Assembly (NCBI RefSeq): GCF_016595505.1
Contig: NZ_JAENIL010000042.1
Coordinates: 1 to 64,000, forward strand
From: Pelagicoccus mobilis
Lineage (GTDB): Bacteria > Verrucomicrobiota > Verrucomicrobiia > Opitutales > Opitutaceae
DNA length: 64,000 bases
Direction: 5' to 3'
Shown here one piece after another: positions 53,389 to 63,086 of the stretch. A program made the translations under genes and the position numbers. Under the pieces are notes generated by a model. It did not search any database. It was not told the DNA's origin and saw nothing but the letters and a program-made list of their open reading frames with translations. Positions within the stretch are counted from its first letter, which is position 1; every line of letters begins with the position of its first letter.

Positions 53389-56300
53389 TTAGATATCGAG
53401 CTCGAAACCGACCGTGATGCGGCGGCCTTCGACACGGGCCATACGGAGTGGGGCTCCGGTGATTGACTTGATGACTGGGATGTCACCGTCTTCGTCGAGC
53501 GCGTTCTTGAGATTGAGCTGGATCTTGTAGTTGCGATCGCCGAAGGCCTTCAGCTTGCCGCGGTAGGCGGCCATGAGGTCGAGGTAGATTTCGTCGTCAC
53601 CGCGGTAAGGTGTGGAGAGGTCGATGATGTCCTCTCCGTTCACGACCGTGCTGCCGTATCCAATAAGTGGGGAGTCGCGCCAGCGGATCGCGCCGCCGAT
53701 GGTGGTGCCCTTGAACTTCCCGTCTTGGAGGCGATAGCTGGCGTTGAGGTTCCAGCGTTTGTTGCGTTCGAACTCGTTGGACTTGCCGTCGAGGGCGGAG
53801 ATGACCTCGGCTCCGCTTGGGCCCTTGATGGTGATCTCTTCGTAGTACTCGCTGAGAGTGCGGTTACCGTCGGTGGTGCTTCCTTCGGGATTGTTGTTGT
53901 TAAACCAAGCTGTATCCCAAGTCCAAGTACCGATGTTGCCGTCACCGTTCATGTCGCGTGGATCGTCAGCTCCACCTTCAGGTACGTTGAGGGTTTCCCA
54001 GACTGGGAGTCGTTCGGCGATGTAGTTGAACCAGTCGAGGCCTATGTTTGACTCGATCGCTTCTTGGTCGGAGTAGGTGAAGCGGAGGTTGAGGCCGTCG
54101 ATCGGGTTGGCTTGGACTGTGATTTCGTCGCCTTCGGCGGTTGCATCGCTCATGACCCAGTAGTTTGCTCGGCCGTTCTCACGGAATCCGCCTTCGCCCT
54201 TGCCGGGGTAGTCGGGATCGCCACCGACGAGGTTACGCCAGCGATTTTCAACGCTCCAGACTGGATCGCGCCAGCGGTTGAACGGAGTGTTGGCGGCACG
54301 GCTTGGTCCGGCTGTATTTTCGAATCGATTCCACTTGATGCTGAGGCGCCCTTTGAGGACGTCGAAACGGATGCCTACGTCTTCTCCCGTGCCTTCGGCT
54401 CCGGGGTATTCGTTGCCGTACGGGCTGAATTTTCCGATGTTTGGCTGGAAGGTGTCTGACTCGTTGTAGTAGAGGCTCAACCATTCGATTGGACGAGCGA
54501 CGACTCCAGTGGTGCGAGTAATGCCGCCTTGCGGTTCGCGGAATTCTTCGGCCCATTCGAGGTCCTTCCAGTAAGGGAAGAAGCGGGTTGAATTGTCGCG
54601 AACGCTGCCTAGGAGGCCCTTGCCTTGGGCTTCGTCATCACGGTAGCCGTAGGTGAGGATGAGGCGGTCGTCCCAGAAGTAGCCTTGGTAGGAGAACTGA
54701 AGTGTTTCGAGTTCCTGCCAATTGCTGGTGGTGCCGTTCCCTCCGGAGAGTCGAGCTCCGTCGGCGTTGAAGAGGCCATTGTTGATCGGATCGATGAGCC
54801 AGGAGGTTCCTGCTTCGTCGACGAAGGTCATTGGGCTACCGTCCCAGGCTCCGTCGACTGCTACGGCGGTGTATCCATTTGTTTCATTCAGGTAGTAACG
54901 AGTCTGGATATCGCGCGATGAGTCCGAGAGACGAGATGCGAATGAGCTGTCTGGGAAGTACGGCTCGTTGCCATTTTCGTCTGGTAGCCAACGATAGCGA
55001 TTGCCTTGCTGGTCGATGTGCTTGGTGGTTTCTTCGGAGAAGAGAACCCCTGCACGCTGACGGCCGAAGAAGCTAACCCAACCGTCTCGCTCGGTGAAGT
55101 CGAGCTCGTAGGACATGGCTGCGCGCCAGGATTCGATTGAGTCAACGGCTTCGAAGTAGTTTCCGCGTCCTTGCACGTAGAAGTCTCCAAAATTTGGATT
55201 CGGAGTGACGCCGTCCGGCATGTACATGTTTGGATCCACGTTGAGGGTACGGCTATCGATGCCGGGATCGGCACGGTGCTCGTGTGTGTCCTCGTTGTTG
55301 TAGGCTACTTCGATGAACCAGTTTTTAGCGAGCTGTTGCTCGAAGAAGATGTTGGTATGTTCTGACTCGAATGTAGCGCTGCCAGCGACACCGGCGAGGT
55401 TTAGATCGCTCGGGAAGATTGAGTCGTCGAGTAGGGTCCAACCGTCAGCTTCGACATCGAGCGGATGGACGTCCGAGAGGTCTTCTGGTCCCTTGACGGT
55501 GGCGGTGTTTCGGAAGGACATGGCTTGGCCCCAGCTGCCGTCTGGATTGACGACGAGTACTGGTTGGTGGCCGCCTCGGTTGTAGATGTCGTCGAGGTCG
55601 CCCCAGCTTGCGGTGCTGTTGTCGAAGCCAGGCTTTCCGGCGTTGAACCAAGGGCTAACTTCGTCGAATGGAAGGAAGCGGTTGATGCGGTTCGGCTTGC
55701 GCTCGGAATCTTCGTAGTGGACGGAGATGGAGCCTCTTTCCCATGGCTTGAACATGAAGGTGCCGTAGTAGCGGCGTTCACGATCGAAGTTTGGCTCGAA
55801 CTCCTGGCGGTCATCTTCGTCGAGTATGGCGAAGCGGAATGCGAGGCGGTCGTCGATGAGGATCTTGTTGTAATCGAGCTCCATGCGGCGGGACTCGAAT
55901 GAGTCGAACTCCACTTTGACCGTGCCTTCGTCGTCGACGAGATTGGCTCGGTTGAGCGTGACATCAAGCACGCCGGCCGGGCTGCCTGTGCCGAAGAGGA
56001 TGGAGTTTGGTCCGCTTGCTATTGTGACGCGGGAGAGGTTGTAGTTGTCGGTCGGCATGTTGCTCCGGAAGAAGTTTCTGGAGAGCGTACCGCCGCCGAG
56101 ACCGCGGATCTGGGAGAAGTTTCGGATTTGGCCGCTGCCGAAGCCGCCGCCGTTTCCGGAGATGTAGTCGTCCGTATTGGCGACGTTGACGGAGTAGATC
56201 AGAGTTTCTTCGACGCTATTGAGCGAGAAATCGTCCATGAAGTCAGTGGTCATGGTCTCGATCTGGGTGGCGACGTCGCGGAAGCTAGACTTGAGGCGGC

Positions 56301-56499
56301 TACCTGCGAGGGTTTCGGTGGCGACCCAACCTTCTTCTGCCTGAACGGAGAAGGGGGAGAGTTCGAAGATCTCTTGGTCTTCCTCCTCTTCTTGGGCGAA
56401 GAGGGGAGCAGTCAAAAGGCCGAGGGCGAGGCTGGCTAGTAGCGCCTTGCGACCGTCGGCATTTGACGGATTCGGGTGTCTATTGGTATCGGGTGTCAT
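53389..56499 (-). CDS. TonB-dependent outer-membrane receptor
   Basis: The product of 1,036 residues (ATG at 56499; an ATG at 56544 would add 15) has a signal peptide ending ...APLFAQ, an acidic stretch containing a TonB-box-like FELSPFSVQ, a plug domain (~50-190; SSFRDVATQIETMTTDF, ILFGTGSPAGVLDV) and a 22-strand-type barrel to the end (VGFELDI). It imports oligosaccharides, siderophores or similar compounds at the expense of proton motive force. There is no SusD gene beside it, unlike Bacteroidota systems. The divergent LacI regulator 224 bp away and the downstream sulfatases point to a polysaccharide ligand. Confidence 0.93.
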   Translation of the reverse strand: MTPDTNRHPNPSNADGRKALLASLALGLLTAPLFAQEEEEDQEIFELSPFSVQAEEGWVATETLAGSRLKSSFRDVATQIETMTTDFMDDFSLNSVEETLIYSVNVANTDDYISGNGGGFGSGQIRNFSQIRGLGGGTLSRNFFRSNMPTDNYNLSRVTIASGPNSILFGTGSPAGVLDVTLNRANLVDDEGTVKVEFDSFESRRMELDYNKILIDDRLAFRFAILDEDDRQEFEPNFDRERRYYGTFMFKPWERGSISVHYEDSERKPNRINRFLPFDEVSPWFNAGKPGFDNSTASWGDLDDIYNRGGHQPVLVVNPDGSWGQAMSFRNTATVKGPEDLSDVHPLDVEADGWTLLDDSIFPSDLNLAGVAGSATFESEHTNIFFEQQLAKNWFIEVAYNNEDTHEHRADPGIDSRTLNVDPNMYMPDGVTPNPNFGDFYVQGRGNYFEAVDSIESWRAAMSYELDFTERDGWVSFFGRQRAGVLFSEETTKHIDQQGNRYRWLPDENGNEPYFPDSSFASRLSDSSRDIQTRYYLNETNGYTAVAVDGAWDGSPMTFVDEAGTSWLIDPINNGLFNADGARLSGGNGTTSNWQELETLQFSYQGYFWDDRLILTYGYRDDEAQGKGLLGSVRDNSTRFFPYWKDLEWAEEFREPQGGITRTTGVVARPIEWLSLYYNESDTFQPNIGKFSPYGNEYPGAEGTGEDVGIRFDVLKGRLSIKWNRFENTAGPSRAANTPFNRWRDPVWSVENRWRNLVGGDPDYPGKGEGGFRENGRANYWVMSDATAEGDEITVQANPIDGLNLRFTYSDQEAIESNIGLDWFNYIAERLPVWETLNVPEGGADDPRDMNGDGNIGTWTWDTAWFNNNNPEGSTTDGNRTLSEYYEEITIKGPSGAEVISALDGKSNEFERNKRWNLNASYRLQDGKFKGTTIGGAIRWRDSPLIGYGSTVVNGEDIIDLSTPYRGDDEIYLDLMAAYRGKLKAFGDRNYKIQLNLKNALDEDGDIPVIKSITGAPLRMARVEGRRITVGFELDI

Positions 56500-56690
56500 G
56501 GTTCTTATCGAGTTCGTAGAAAACACATGCTTCGCTCCCGACATGGGAAGGCCGTGGGGCCTTGCTCAATCCGAGCAGCTACAGCGCTGCTTGAGGCAAA
56601 CCCGGCGTTCTGTCATGGGGGAACTAGGCGTGTGGGGTATTTATGAGAACAACTGTACAGAACTCCTCATTGACAGCTAGCTTTTGAGTG

Positions 56691-56704
56691 CGTAACTCGT
56701 TACG
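56691..56704. promoter_or_regulatory. Candidate LacI-type operator
   Basis: CGTAACTCGTTACG is a 14-bp inverted repeat (CGTAAC-TC-GTTACG) located 18 bp before the LacI start and in the divergent region to the TonB receptor. The size fits LacI-family sites, although these more often have a central CG. A second 8-bp palindrome CTGTACAG is at 56653-56660. Confidence 0.45.
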
Positions 56705-56722
56705 TAGTCTTGTGACCTTTTT

Positions 56723-57769
56723 ATGCCCCCTAAACGAGAAAAATCCGGCCAATCGAAACCGACGATAAGCGACATCGCGGAAAAGGTTGGCGTATCCAAA
56801 GCCACGGTGAGCCGTGCATTACGCGGGCTGCCTGGACAAAGCGAGGAGATGCGGCTAAAGATCGAGCAAGCGGCACGAGATCTTGGATACATTAAGAATC
56901 CGCTTGTTGCAGCGTTGATGACGGACCTCCGCTTCAAAAAGACGGCTGGATACGCGCCGGTGCTTGCTTACGTGCATTGTTTGCCATGGGGGACTCCGCT
57001 GCACCCGAACATGCTCGTATTGCGAGATGCAGCGATTTCGCATGCGCAAGGGCTTGGTTATGCGGTAGAGGAGTTTCACTTGAACGAACCGGGGATGAAT
57101 CGTGAGAGATTGCTTTCGATCTTTAAGGCTCGGGGGATTCGCGGGGTGGTGTTTGAGCACTTTTTCGAAGGAAACGTGAATCTGGATGTCGACTTGCAAG
57201 AGTTTGCAAGCGTGGCGATCGGGCTAACCTTGAAGAGTCCGGACTTACATCGAGTCGTTGTGGACCAATATAGCAGTTTGTTTATTGCTGCACAGCATTT
57301 GGGCGAAATGGGGTATCGAAGGATCGGTGTAGTTATACCGAGACTACGGGAATCGTTTTCGCATTTTAAGAGAGAGGCAGCTCTGCATGTGCTGCATCAG
57401 CGTTGTGCTGAAGAGGATCGCATCCCGATTTGTCTGCTGGATGACAAGCAAGATACGCACATCGTGATGCAGTGGCTAAGGCGCTTCAAACCCGATGTTT
57501 TGTTGGGGACGAATTCTGAGTTGTTGGATTTTCTGGAATCGGCTGGATACAAAGTCCCAGAGGATTTGGGTTTCGTGAATCTAGCTTGGCATGAAAAGGA
57601 TCGAGAGTGCGCAGGGATCCGACCGAACTGGGATAGAGCGGGGATCGCGGCTGTGAACCAGGTGGTAGACCAGCTAAATCGCGCTGAGTTCGGCGTGCCT
57701 GAGTATCCTCTGAAATCCTTTATTGGAGGGACTTGGGTAGAGGGGGCTACGGTCCGGCAACGGACGTGA
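56723..57769 (+). CDS. LacI-family transcriptional regulator
   Basis: The 348-residue protein has the LacI helix-turn-helix (ISDIAEKVGVSKATVSRALRG, about residues 14-35), a hinge helix near 55 and a periplasmic-binding-protein-like effector domain (about 70-345, with GVVFEHFFEGN and MGYRRIGVVIPR). LacI proteins generally repress sugar-uptake genes until a sugar is bound. It is divergent from the TonB receptor and is the best candidate regulator of the receptor-sulfatase genes. The residues around position 60 (KNPLVAALMTDLR) are typical of a subgroup often seen in Verrucomicrobiota and related phyla, as I recall it. Confidence 0.92.
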   Translation: MPPKREKSGQSKPTISDIAEKVGVSKATVSRALRGLPGQSEEMRLKIEQAARDLGYIKNPLVAALMTDLRFKKTAGYAPVLAYVHCLPWGTPLHPNMLVLRDAAISHAQGLGYAVEEFHLNEPGMNRERLLSIFKARGIRGVVFEHFFEGNVNLDVDLQEFASVAIGLTLKSPDLHRVVVDQYSSLFIAAQHLGEMGYRRIGVVIPRLRESFSHFKREAALHVLHQRCAEEDRIPICLLDDKQDTHIVMQWLRRFKPDVLLGTNSELLDFLESAGYKVPEDLGFVNLAWHEKDRECAGIRPNWDRAGIAAVNQVVDQLNRAEFGVPEYPLKSFIGGTWVEGATVRQRT

Positions 57770-58881
57770 GCTGATCCGTGCTGCAACGGAACTGGACTTT
57801 GGGGGAAGGGTAAGAACGGGTATTAATGAGACTTAAGGAACTCTGATGGGCTTGCTATCACAAAGACTAATGCTGTTTGTGGTATTTGAATACATTTGAG
57901 TCGTTCAGGAAAGGGGTGAACCCTTTGGCTCTGTTGGCGTCTTACTCTACTAGGAGATTCGCAGATGACATGCGAGTGGTGTTGCTCGAAATGCAAAAAT
58001 GTATAGAGCGAATTGATGGTGGCTTGACTCCTCGCTCCGAACGGACGGAGGGCAGTAAGGTTGCACGGAGTTCCTCCAGAGTTGAGAGACATGAGTTGAT
58101 GACTCGCCGTAGGATGAGGCTTACGCGGCGGAGTCGCTGTTCTCGTGGTTGGAGTACGGGGATTTTTAGAGTGTAGAGCCGGGCTGTGTTGGTTTGGGGA
58201 CTGGATGTATCCTGTATCTGAACACACATGTAGATTAGGTAGACGCTTTTCTAGGGAGTCGCCGGTCGTTGGGCTAGGGAGTATGCGATCAAGGTATAAG
58301 GTGTCTGTACTCTCGTCAGAGAAACATGATCAATGTGAGAACCTTTGTTTTTTCCTTACATGCTTATGAAGGAGTCTAATGAGGTTCTTTCGCCCTAAGA
58401 ATACATGCTGGATACACAGGGAATAAGCTGAACATCGCTGCATTTTTTGCTCAAGTTGTCGTTAAAACCAGTAGGGAGTTTCGCAGGAAAACAGCTGCGA
58501 AGAATACAGCGAAATGCAAAGGTTAGAAGAGCGTCTTAAAGGAAATGTGAACCGCGGCGCCGACGATTCTGTAGAGAATTGTCTCGTCCAAAAAAACGTT
58601 GGAGGAATCAGGCCGGTATTGATGACACGCCGAAGATCGAGGTTGTCGAAGTCTGGGTTCCACTCGCGAGGGTGGACGGCCAGCTTTATTGGGATTTAAG
58701 AGCTAGAGTGTCTATTTTATGAATAGGCACGTTCTCATTGGATGTGAAAGGTAGGGAGGCCTCGCCGCAGGCCGTCGTGGATATCCGATCCTGCATTGCG
58801 GCTGACTGGGCCAGCCAGCCCTACCTCGCGCGACTAAGCATATGGAAAATACTCTAGTCCGACGTTTGGCAACTGAGCGCG
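57770..58881. other. Long gene-poor stretch with two related short tracts and a repeat pair
   Basis: The ~1.1 kb between the LacI and esterase genes has no convincing gene. Two tracts, about 57989-58176 and 58512-58699, are related. Both contain an L-M-T-R-R-R-x-R-L...S-R-G-W frame that ends after exactly the same 26 codons (stops at 58174-58176 and 58697-58699). They may be remnants of a duplicated gene end or a mobile element. The inverted palindromic pair lies at 58749-58826. Another open frame at 57877-58176 contains tract 1 but looks non-genic. Confidence 0.45.
58749..58826. repeat. 3' palindromic elements, inverted pair (copy 13)
   Basis: The left half starts AGGTAGGG with a GGCCT/AGGCC hairpin (58749-58773). 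The right half (58800-58826) has arms GGCTGACTGG/CCAGCCAGCC (one mismatch) and ends CTACCT. It lies 55 bp after the tandem esterase stop. Confidence 0.75.
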
Positions 58882-60768
58882 TTATTCCGCGTGATCGCGG
58901 AATATCCAGCGGAGCGTGTCTGGAAATATGGCGGCGGGGTGTTTCGCGTTGTGAGCGCCATCGCCCCAAACGGTTTTAAGATCGTAGCGTTTGGCTTCCA
59001 GCTCGTTTGCGAGGTCTAGGTTGGCTTGCCACCAGTTTCCGAATACGCTGATCTGATCGTTTACTCCACTCTGTAGAAAGACGCGGATTGGCCGAGGCTC
59101 CGAGTCGCGGACGATCTGAGGGTAGTGGTGCGCTCCGCGAATTGCGGTGAAGCTGCCAATGTGGCTGACGACGTTGCCAAACTGGTCAGGACGATGCCAA
59201 ACCGCATTGAAGGCGCAAGAACCACCAGAACTGTTTCCGACGAGGAGACGGTCTTTAGGGGAATCCGAAATCGCGTAGTCCCCCCTAAGTTGCGGTATTA
59301 CTTCTTCTATCAGGAAGCGGGCGAAACGATCGTCGATGGCGTCATACTCTACGCGTCGGTTCGATGGTTGTTTGTCGCGTGGACTAATCGGTGAGGGGAA
59401 TGGTTTCTTTTCTTTGGGGAAATCGCCAGGGTTTATGAAAAGGGCCAAGGCTACGGGCATATCGCCGCTGGCGATTAGATTGTCGAAAACCGTCTGCGTT
59501 TGGAAGGGACTGTTCTCGCTGCAAAACCAACGTCCATCCATGAAGACTGCGAGTGCGGCCGGTTTGCTTTTGTTGTATTGAGAGGGGACATAGAGCCAAG
59601 CGTCGCGAGTCGTGTTTGGGTAGACGCTGCTTGGGTTAAGTTGATAGGGGATTAAAGTGCCCTGTGGTGTGCCGTCTTGCTTCGCGGTATCTGGATGCGG
59701 CGGGTAAGTGTCGGGTATCCGTTCGTAGGGGGTGGGCTTTTTGTTGTAGGTAGCGGGCTTCGACTGGGCAGGGATTTGGATGAATACGGTTTCTTCTGGT
59801 GATCGAGCCTGTGGCGTGTGTGCCAACACGATCGGGTGGTCACGCCAGATCCAGCGGAGGGTGTTACTGAGTGTCGCTCCCGCGAAAGTAGGATTGTGTG
59901 CCGCGTCTCCCCAAAAGGCGCGGTGATCGTATCCTTTGTCAGCGAGAGCAGCCGCAAATTTCCGGTTCGCGTCCCACCAGCTGCCGTATTGATTATCTAG
60001 GTCGAATGGGCTGGATGTAACAGAAATGCGTAGCGGTTTTGCTGCTTCATTTTGTACCCAATCGATAATGACATCACCTCCCAGGAGATCCACGAAGCTG
60101 CTGTTGTGTAGAATCACCTTACCGAAGACTTCGGGGTGTCTCCAAGCTGCGTTGAAGGCTGCGGTCGCTCCAGAGCTATTTCCAACGATTGCCCAGTCGG
60201 CGGGGTTGTCACTGAGGTTTACGTGTCTTTTGATTGTAGGTATGATTTCCTCGAGTAGGAAACGAGGATAGGTTTCTGTCACATTGTCGTACTCGAAGCG
60301 ACGGTTAAGTGGGAGGTTGGGATTGGGTGGAGCTTTCCCTTCGTCGGCGCGCGGAGGACGTTGTCCGGGATTGATGAAGACTGCAATGGTGGGAGGCATT
60401 AGGCCTTTGTGTATGAGCGAGTCCATTACGTTGTTCGCTCGCAATGTGCCTTCCTCGCGAAGGAAGGACCACCCGTCCTGAAATATCATGAATGGAGCCG
60501 GGGTGTTGGCTTCGTATTGAGCAGGGATGTAGAGCCAGAAGCTGCGAGTGGTTCCGGGGAATAAGCGACTGTCGTTCCACTCGAACTTCTGGATCCGGCC
60601 GTGAGGAATGTTGGGATTTGGCAGGCTGTGGGGATTGGGTGAGTAGTCGCCAGGAGTTCGAAGGTAGGGATCCTTGGAGCGCTCGGGTGCTGGGATGTTG
60701 ACGTAGTCGGTTTGAGCGGCTGCCAAAAATGGTAGAGCAGCTGCTAGGAGCAGGATTAGGCGGGGCAT
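58882..60768 (-). CDS. Secreted tandem esterase (two CE1-like domains)
   Basis: The 628-residue protein has a signal peptide (about 1-18) and two homologous alpha/beta-hydrolase domains (about 50-315 and 360-625). Each has a G-N-S-S-G elbow (Ser198 and Ser513) and a catalytic-type His in GDAAHN (His291) and GDGAHN (His606). The fold matches esterase-D/enterochelin- or feruloyl-esterase-like CE1 proteins, which cut acyl groups from polysaccharides. Both copies keep the nucleophile and His, so both may be active. It is downstream of the CRTAC1-like genes with a 44-bp gap, probably cotranscribed. Confidence 0.82.
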   Translation of the reverse strand: MPRLILLLAAALPFLAAAQTDYVNIPAPERSKDPYLRTPGDYSPNPHSLPNPNIPHGRIQKFEWNDSRLFPGTTRSFWLYIPAQYEANTPAPFMIFQDGWSFLREEGTLRANNVMDSLIHKGLMPPTIAVFINPGQRPPRADEGKAPPNPNLPLNRRFEYDNVTETYPRFLLEEIIPTIKRHVNLSDNPADWAIVGNSSGATAAFNAAWRHPEVFGKVILHNSSFVDLLGGDVIIDWVQNEAAKPLRISVTSSPFDLDNQYGSWWDANRKFAAALADKGYDHRAFWGDAAHNPTFAGATLSNTLRWIWRDHPIVLAHTPQARSPEETVFIQIPAQSKPATYNKKPTPYERIPDTYPPHPDTAKQDGTPQGTLIPYQLNPSSVYPNTTRDAWLYVPSQYNKSKPAALAVFMDGRWFCSENSPFQTQTVFDNLIASGDMPVALALFINPGDFPKEKKPFPSPISPRDKQPSNRRVEYDAIDDRFARFLIEEVIPQLRGDYAISDSPKDRLLVGNSSGGSCAFNAVWHRPDQFGNVVSHIGSFTAIRGAHHYPQIVRDSEPRPIRVFLQSGVNDQISVFGNWWQANLDLANELEAKRYDLKTVWGDGAHNAKHPAAIFPDTLRWIFRDHAE

Positions 60769-60812
60769 TGGGATTGATGGGGAAAAGTTTTGGACTCGTC
60801 CGAACTTTTCGC

Positions 60813-63047
60813 TTAGTGTTCGTGCGTTTCTTGAGGCGTTTTTGACTCGCAGAGTTCTGTAGCTGGGAGTGTCAAATGGGCAAGTTGGCTTGATGATTCA
60901 AGGACCTTGTAGAAGCGGTTTGGGGTGGCTTTAGTAAATATCTGTTGTTTGCCACTCGGCCATTGGATGTATAGTTGCATGATCTTATCTGCACTTCCTA
61001 GTCCGATTTCGAGTCTTTTAGGGTTGCAGCCGAAACTTCCACCAGTGGTGACGGTTCGGTGAATACTGCGTTCTACTCCGTTTTTGTCTGAAACTGTTAG
61101 TTCGATACGAGCTCCGGTTGCGTCGCGGTTGGAATCGGTCCCTTCGAGTGAGAGTTTTAACCAGTTGTTTTGGTTGCCTGGATTTTGGAAAAGAGCGTTC
61201 ATGTAGCGGTCTCCTGAATACGCTCCTCCCATGACTATGTGCACGTCTTGGTCGCCGTCGTTGTCGAAATCGGCGAAAGAGATAGCGTGACCTTTTTGGA
61301 GGTGACCGAAGCCGCCAGCGGTTGTAACGTCTTGGAATCCCTGGCCCGCGTTGTTGCGGTACATTTTGTTGGGCAGAATGGTGTCCATTGGAGTATCTCC
61401 AGTCCCAACGTAGAAGTCTAGGTATCCATCGTTGTCGAGATCCCCGAAATTCGCTCCCATCGGAAGCCAACAGTGTTCGAGTCCCGCCCCTTTGGATACA
61501 TCGGAAAACGTTCCGTCTCGATTGTTGCGGTACAGGCGTGGTGTTTCGAGACCGGTTGCTTCTCCGAGGTAGGCGGCTGCGACGTCACCGCTGTCGTTGA
61601 TTTTGAAACCTGCAACGAAGAGATCTTCCCAACCATCGTTGTCGTAATCCCAGAACCAGCAAGGGAAGGAGTGGATCGGTTCGGCAACGCCAGCGCGTTG
61701 GGTTGTGTCAGTAAATTGCCAACCATCGCCGCTTGCGACTCCATCGTTGTGAAGAAGGATGTTCGATTGCCCAAGAGCTGAGAGGAAGAGGTCGGGATAG
61801 CCGTCGTTGTCGTAGTCTCCCGCGGCGATTCCTTTTATCCAAGCGTTGATCTTTATTCCTGAGGCTCTTGTTGCGTCTCTGAACGTTCCGTCGCGATTGC
61901 TTAGATACAGTTCGCAATTGTGGGTGTCGCCAGGGGTGGTTTCGTTTCCGATGAAAAGGTCGAGCCAACCATCGAGGTTGAAGTCTGCGAATACCGCGGT
62001 TTGGGTTGGGTGGAAGCTGAGGAGGCCGGATGTTTTGGTTACGTCCTGAAACGTGCCGTCTCGATTATTGCGGAGAAGTGAGTTGGGTTGATAGCCCCAT
62101 TTATTGAGCCAGGCACCGCGGAGGATTAAAATGTCTTGGAAGCCGTCGTTGTTGTAGTCGGCCACGATTAGGTTGAGACCGCCTGTGATGCCTTCGAGCC
62201 CTGCGTCTTCGGTTTTGTCTTCAAAGGTGCCATTCCCTCGATTTCGGTAGAATTTGATCTGATCCTCTAGCCCCCAGGATGAGGTCACGAGATCGAGAAA
62301 TCCATCGTTGTCGAAGTCGATGGTCGCTCCACCCCCTGAGAGACTTTGGTGATCGACGCCAGCAGTTTGTGCGACGTCTGTGAATCTGGGCAGTAGATAA
62401 TCGGATTCGAATTTTTTTGGGTCTATTTGGAAGTTGTTTGGAATTCGCTCCTCCCAGTTTCCGAGAGTCATCGCTGCGATGTGGGCGAGCCATTGCTCTT
62501 TTCTCAGTTTGGAATTTGACTCGAGTTGGGCAAGGTAGAGGGCTAGGGCCGATTCTGAGGGAGTCTGCTCGGTGTGGACTCCTGATCCTGAAATAGGGAA
62601 AAGGCAAGAGTCGCTGGAGTGGTGCAGCACGCAGTTTTCTTGTTCTCCCTGTCTGAGCCAAGCGAGAGCTTTTGCTCTTTTTATGAGCGGATCAAAGTGC
62701 TGAGCTTTGAGTTCGGTTGGGATTGAAGCAAGGAGGTTGTCGATTGTATCCAGTGTTTGGATGGCATCGAGATTTTGATTCGCCTGGATTTGAGTCTCGG
62801 CGAGATTGTACCCGGATTCAAACTTCTGGGCGAGATTGCTTGCCGATTCGAATCGCTGTTGAAGTGATGGGATCCGCTTATCGGCAAGATAGGCGTGCGG
62901 GTACTCCTTTTCTTTGGCGGCAGCCCTTGCGAGAAGAGCTGCCATCTCTTTGGTTGAGTCAGCTTGCTGTGCTGTCGTTTCGGGCGATGTGCAAAGGAAC
63001 AGTACACATGCTACGCTCGAAAGCACACTCTGTGGAGTGGTGGGCAT
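60813..63047 (-). CDS. CRTAC1-type FG-GAP/VCBS protein with ASPIC/UnbV end
   Basis: The 744-residue secreted protein has a signal peptide, an ~180-residue N-terminal part, and then VCBS/FG-GAP propeller repeats with calcium-type motifs (DFDNDGFLDLV, DYNNDGFQDILI, DFNLDGWLDLFIG, DYDNDGYPDLFL, DLDNDGYLDFYVG). It ends with the ASPIC/UnbV domain (GARIELTVSD..., LYIQWPSGKQQ). Such proteins are abundant in marine bacteria and are thought to bind calcium, glycans or partners outside the cell; no enzyme activity is established. The next gene upstream, a similar protein, ends 39 bp before its start, so the two form an operon with the tandem esterase. Confidence 0.88.
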   Translation of the reverse strand: MPTTPQSVLSSVACVLFLCTSPETTAQQADSTKEMAALLARAAAKEKEYPHAYLADKRIPSLQQRFESASNLAQKFESGYNLAETQIQANQNLDAIQTLDTIDNLLASIPTELKAQHFDPLIKRAKALAWLRQGEQENCVLHHSSDSCLFPISGSGVHTEQTPSESALALYLAQLESNSKLRKEQWLAHIAAMTLGNWEERIPNNFQIDPKKFESDYLLPRFTDVAQTAGVDHQSLSGGGATIDFDNDGFLDLVTSSWGLEDQIKFYRNRGNGTFEDKTEDAGLEGITGGLNLIVADYNNDGFQDILILRGAWLNKWGYQPNSLLRNNRDGTFQDVTKTSGLLSFHPTQTAVFADFNLDGWLDLFIGNETTPGDTHNCELYLSNRDGTFRDATRASGIKINAWIKGIAAGDYDNDGYPDLFLSALGQSNILLHNDGVASGDGWQFTDTTQRAGVAEPIHSFPCWFWDYDNDGWEDLFVAGFKINDSGDVAAAYLGEATGLETPRLYRNNRDGTFSDVSKGAGLEHCWLPMGANFGDLDNDGYLDFYVGTGDTPMDTILPNKMYRNNAGQGFQDVTTAGGFGHLQKGHAISFADFDNDGDQDVHIVMGGAYSGDRYMNALFQNPGNQNNWLKLSLEGTDSNRDATGARIELTVSDKNGVERSIHRTVTTGGSFGCNPKRLEIGLGSADKIMQLYIQWPSGKQQIFTKATPNRFYKVLESSSQLAHLTLPATELCESKTPQETHEH

Positions 63048-63086
63048 GGGCGGGCCATTAGAGGATTTAAGGGCGACACTCCAATC

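Noticed and set aside
57877-58176. 99-codon open frame after the LacI gene
   Set aside because: No family resemblance and weak start. Its end matches another tract at 58619-58699, so it is described as a possible remnant and not as a gene.
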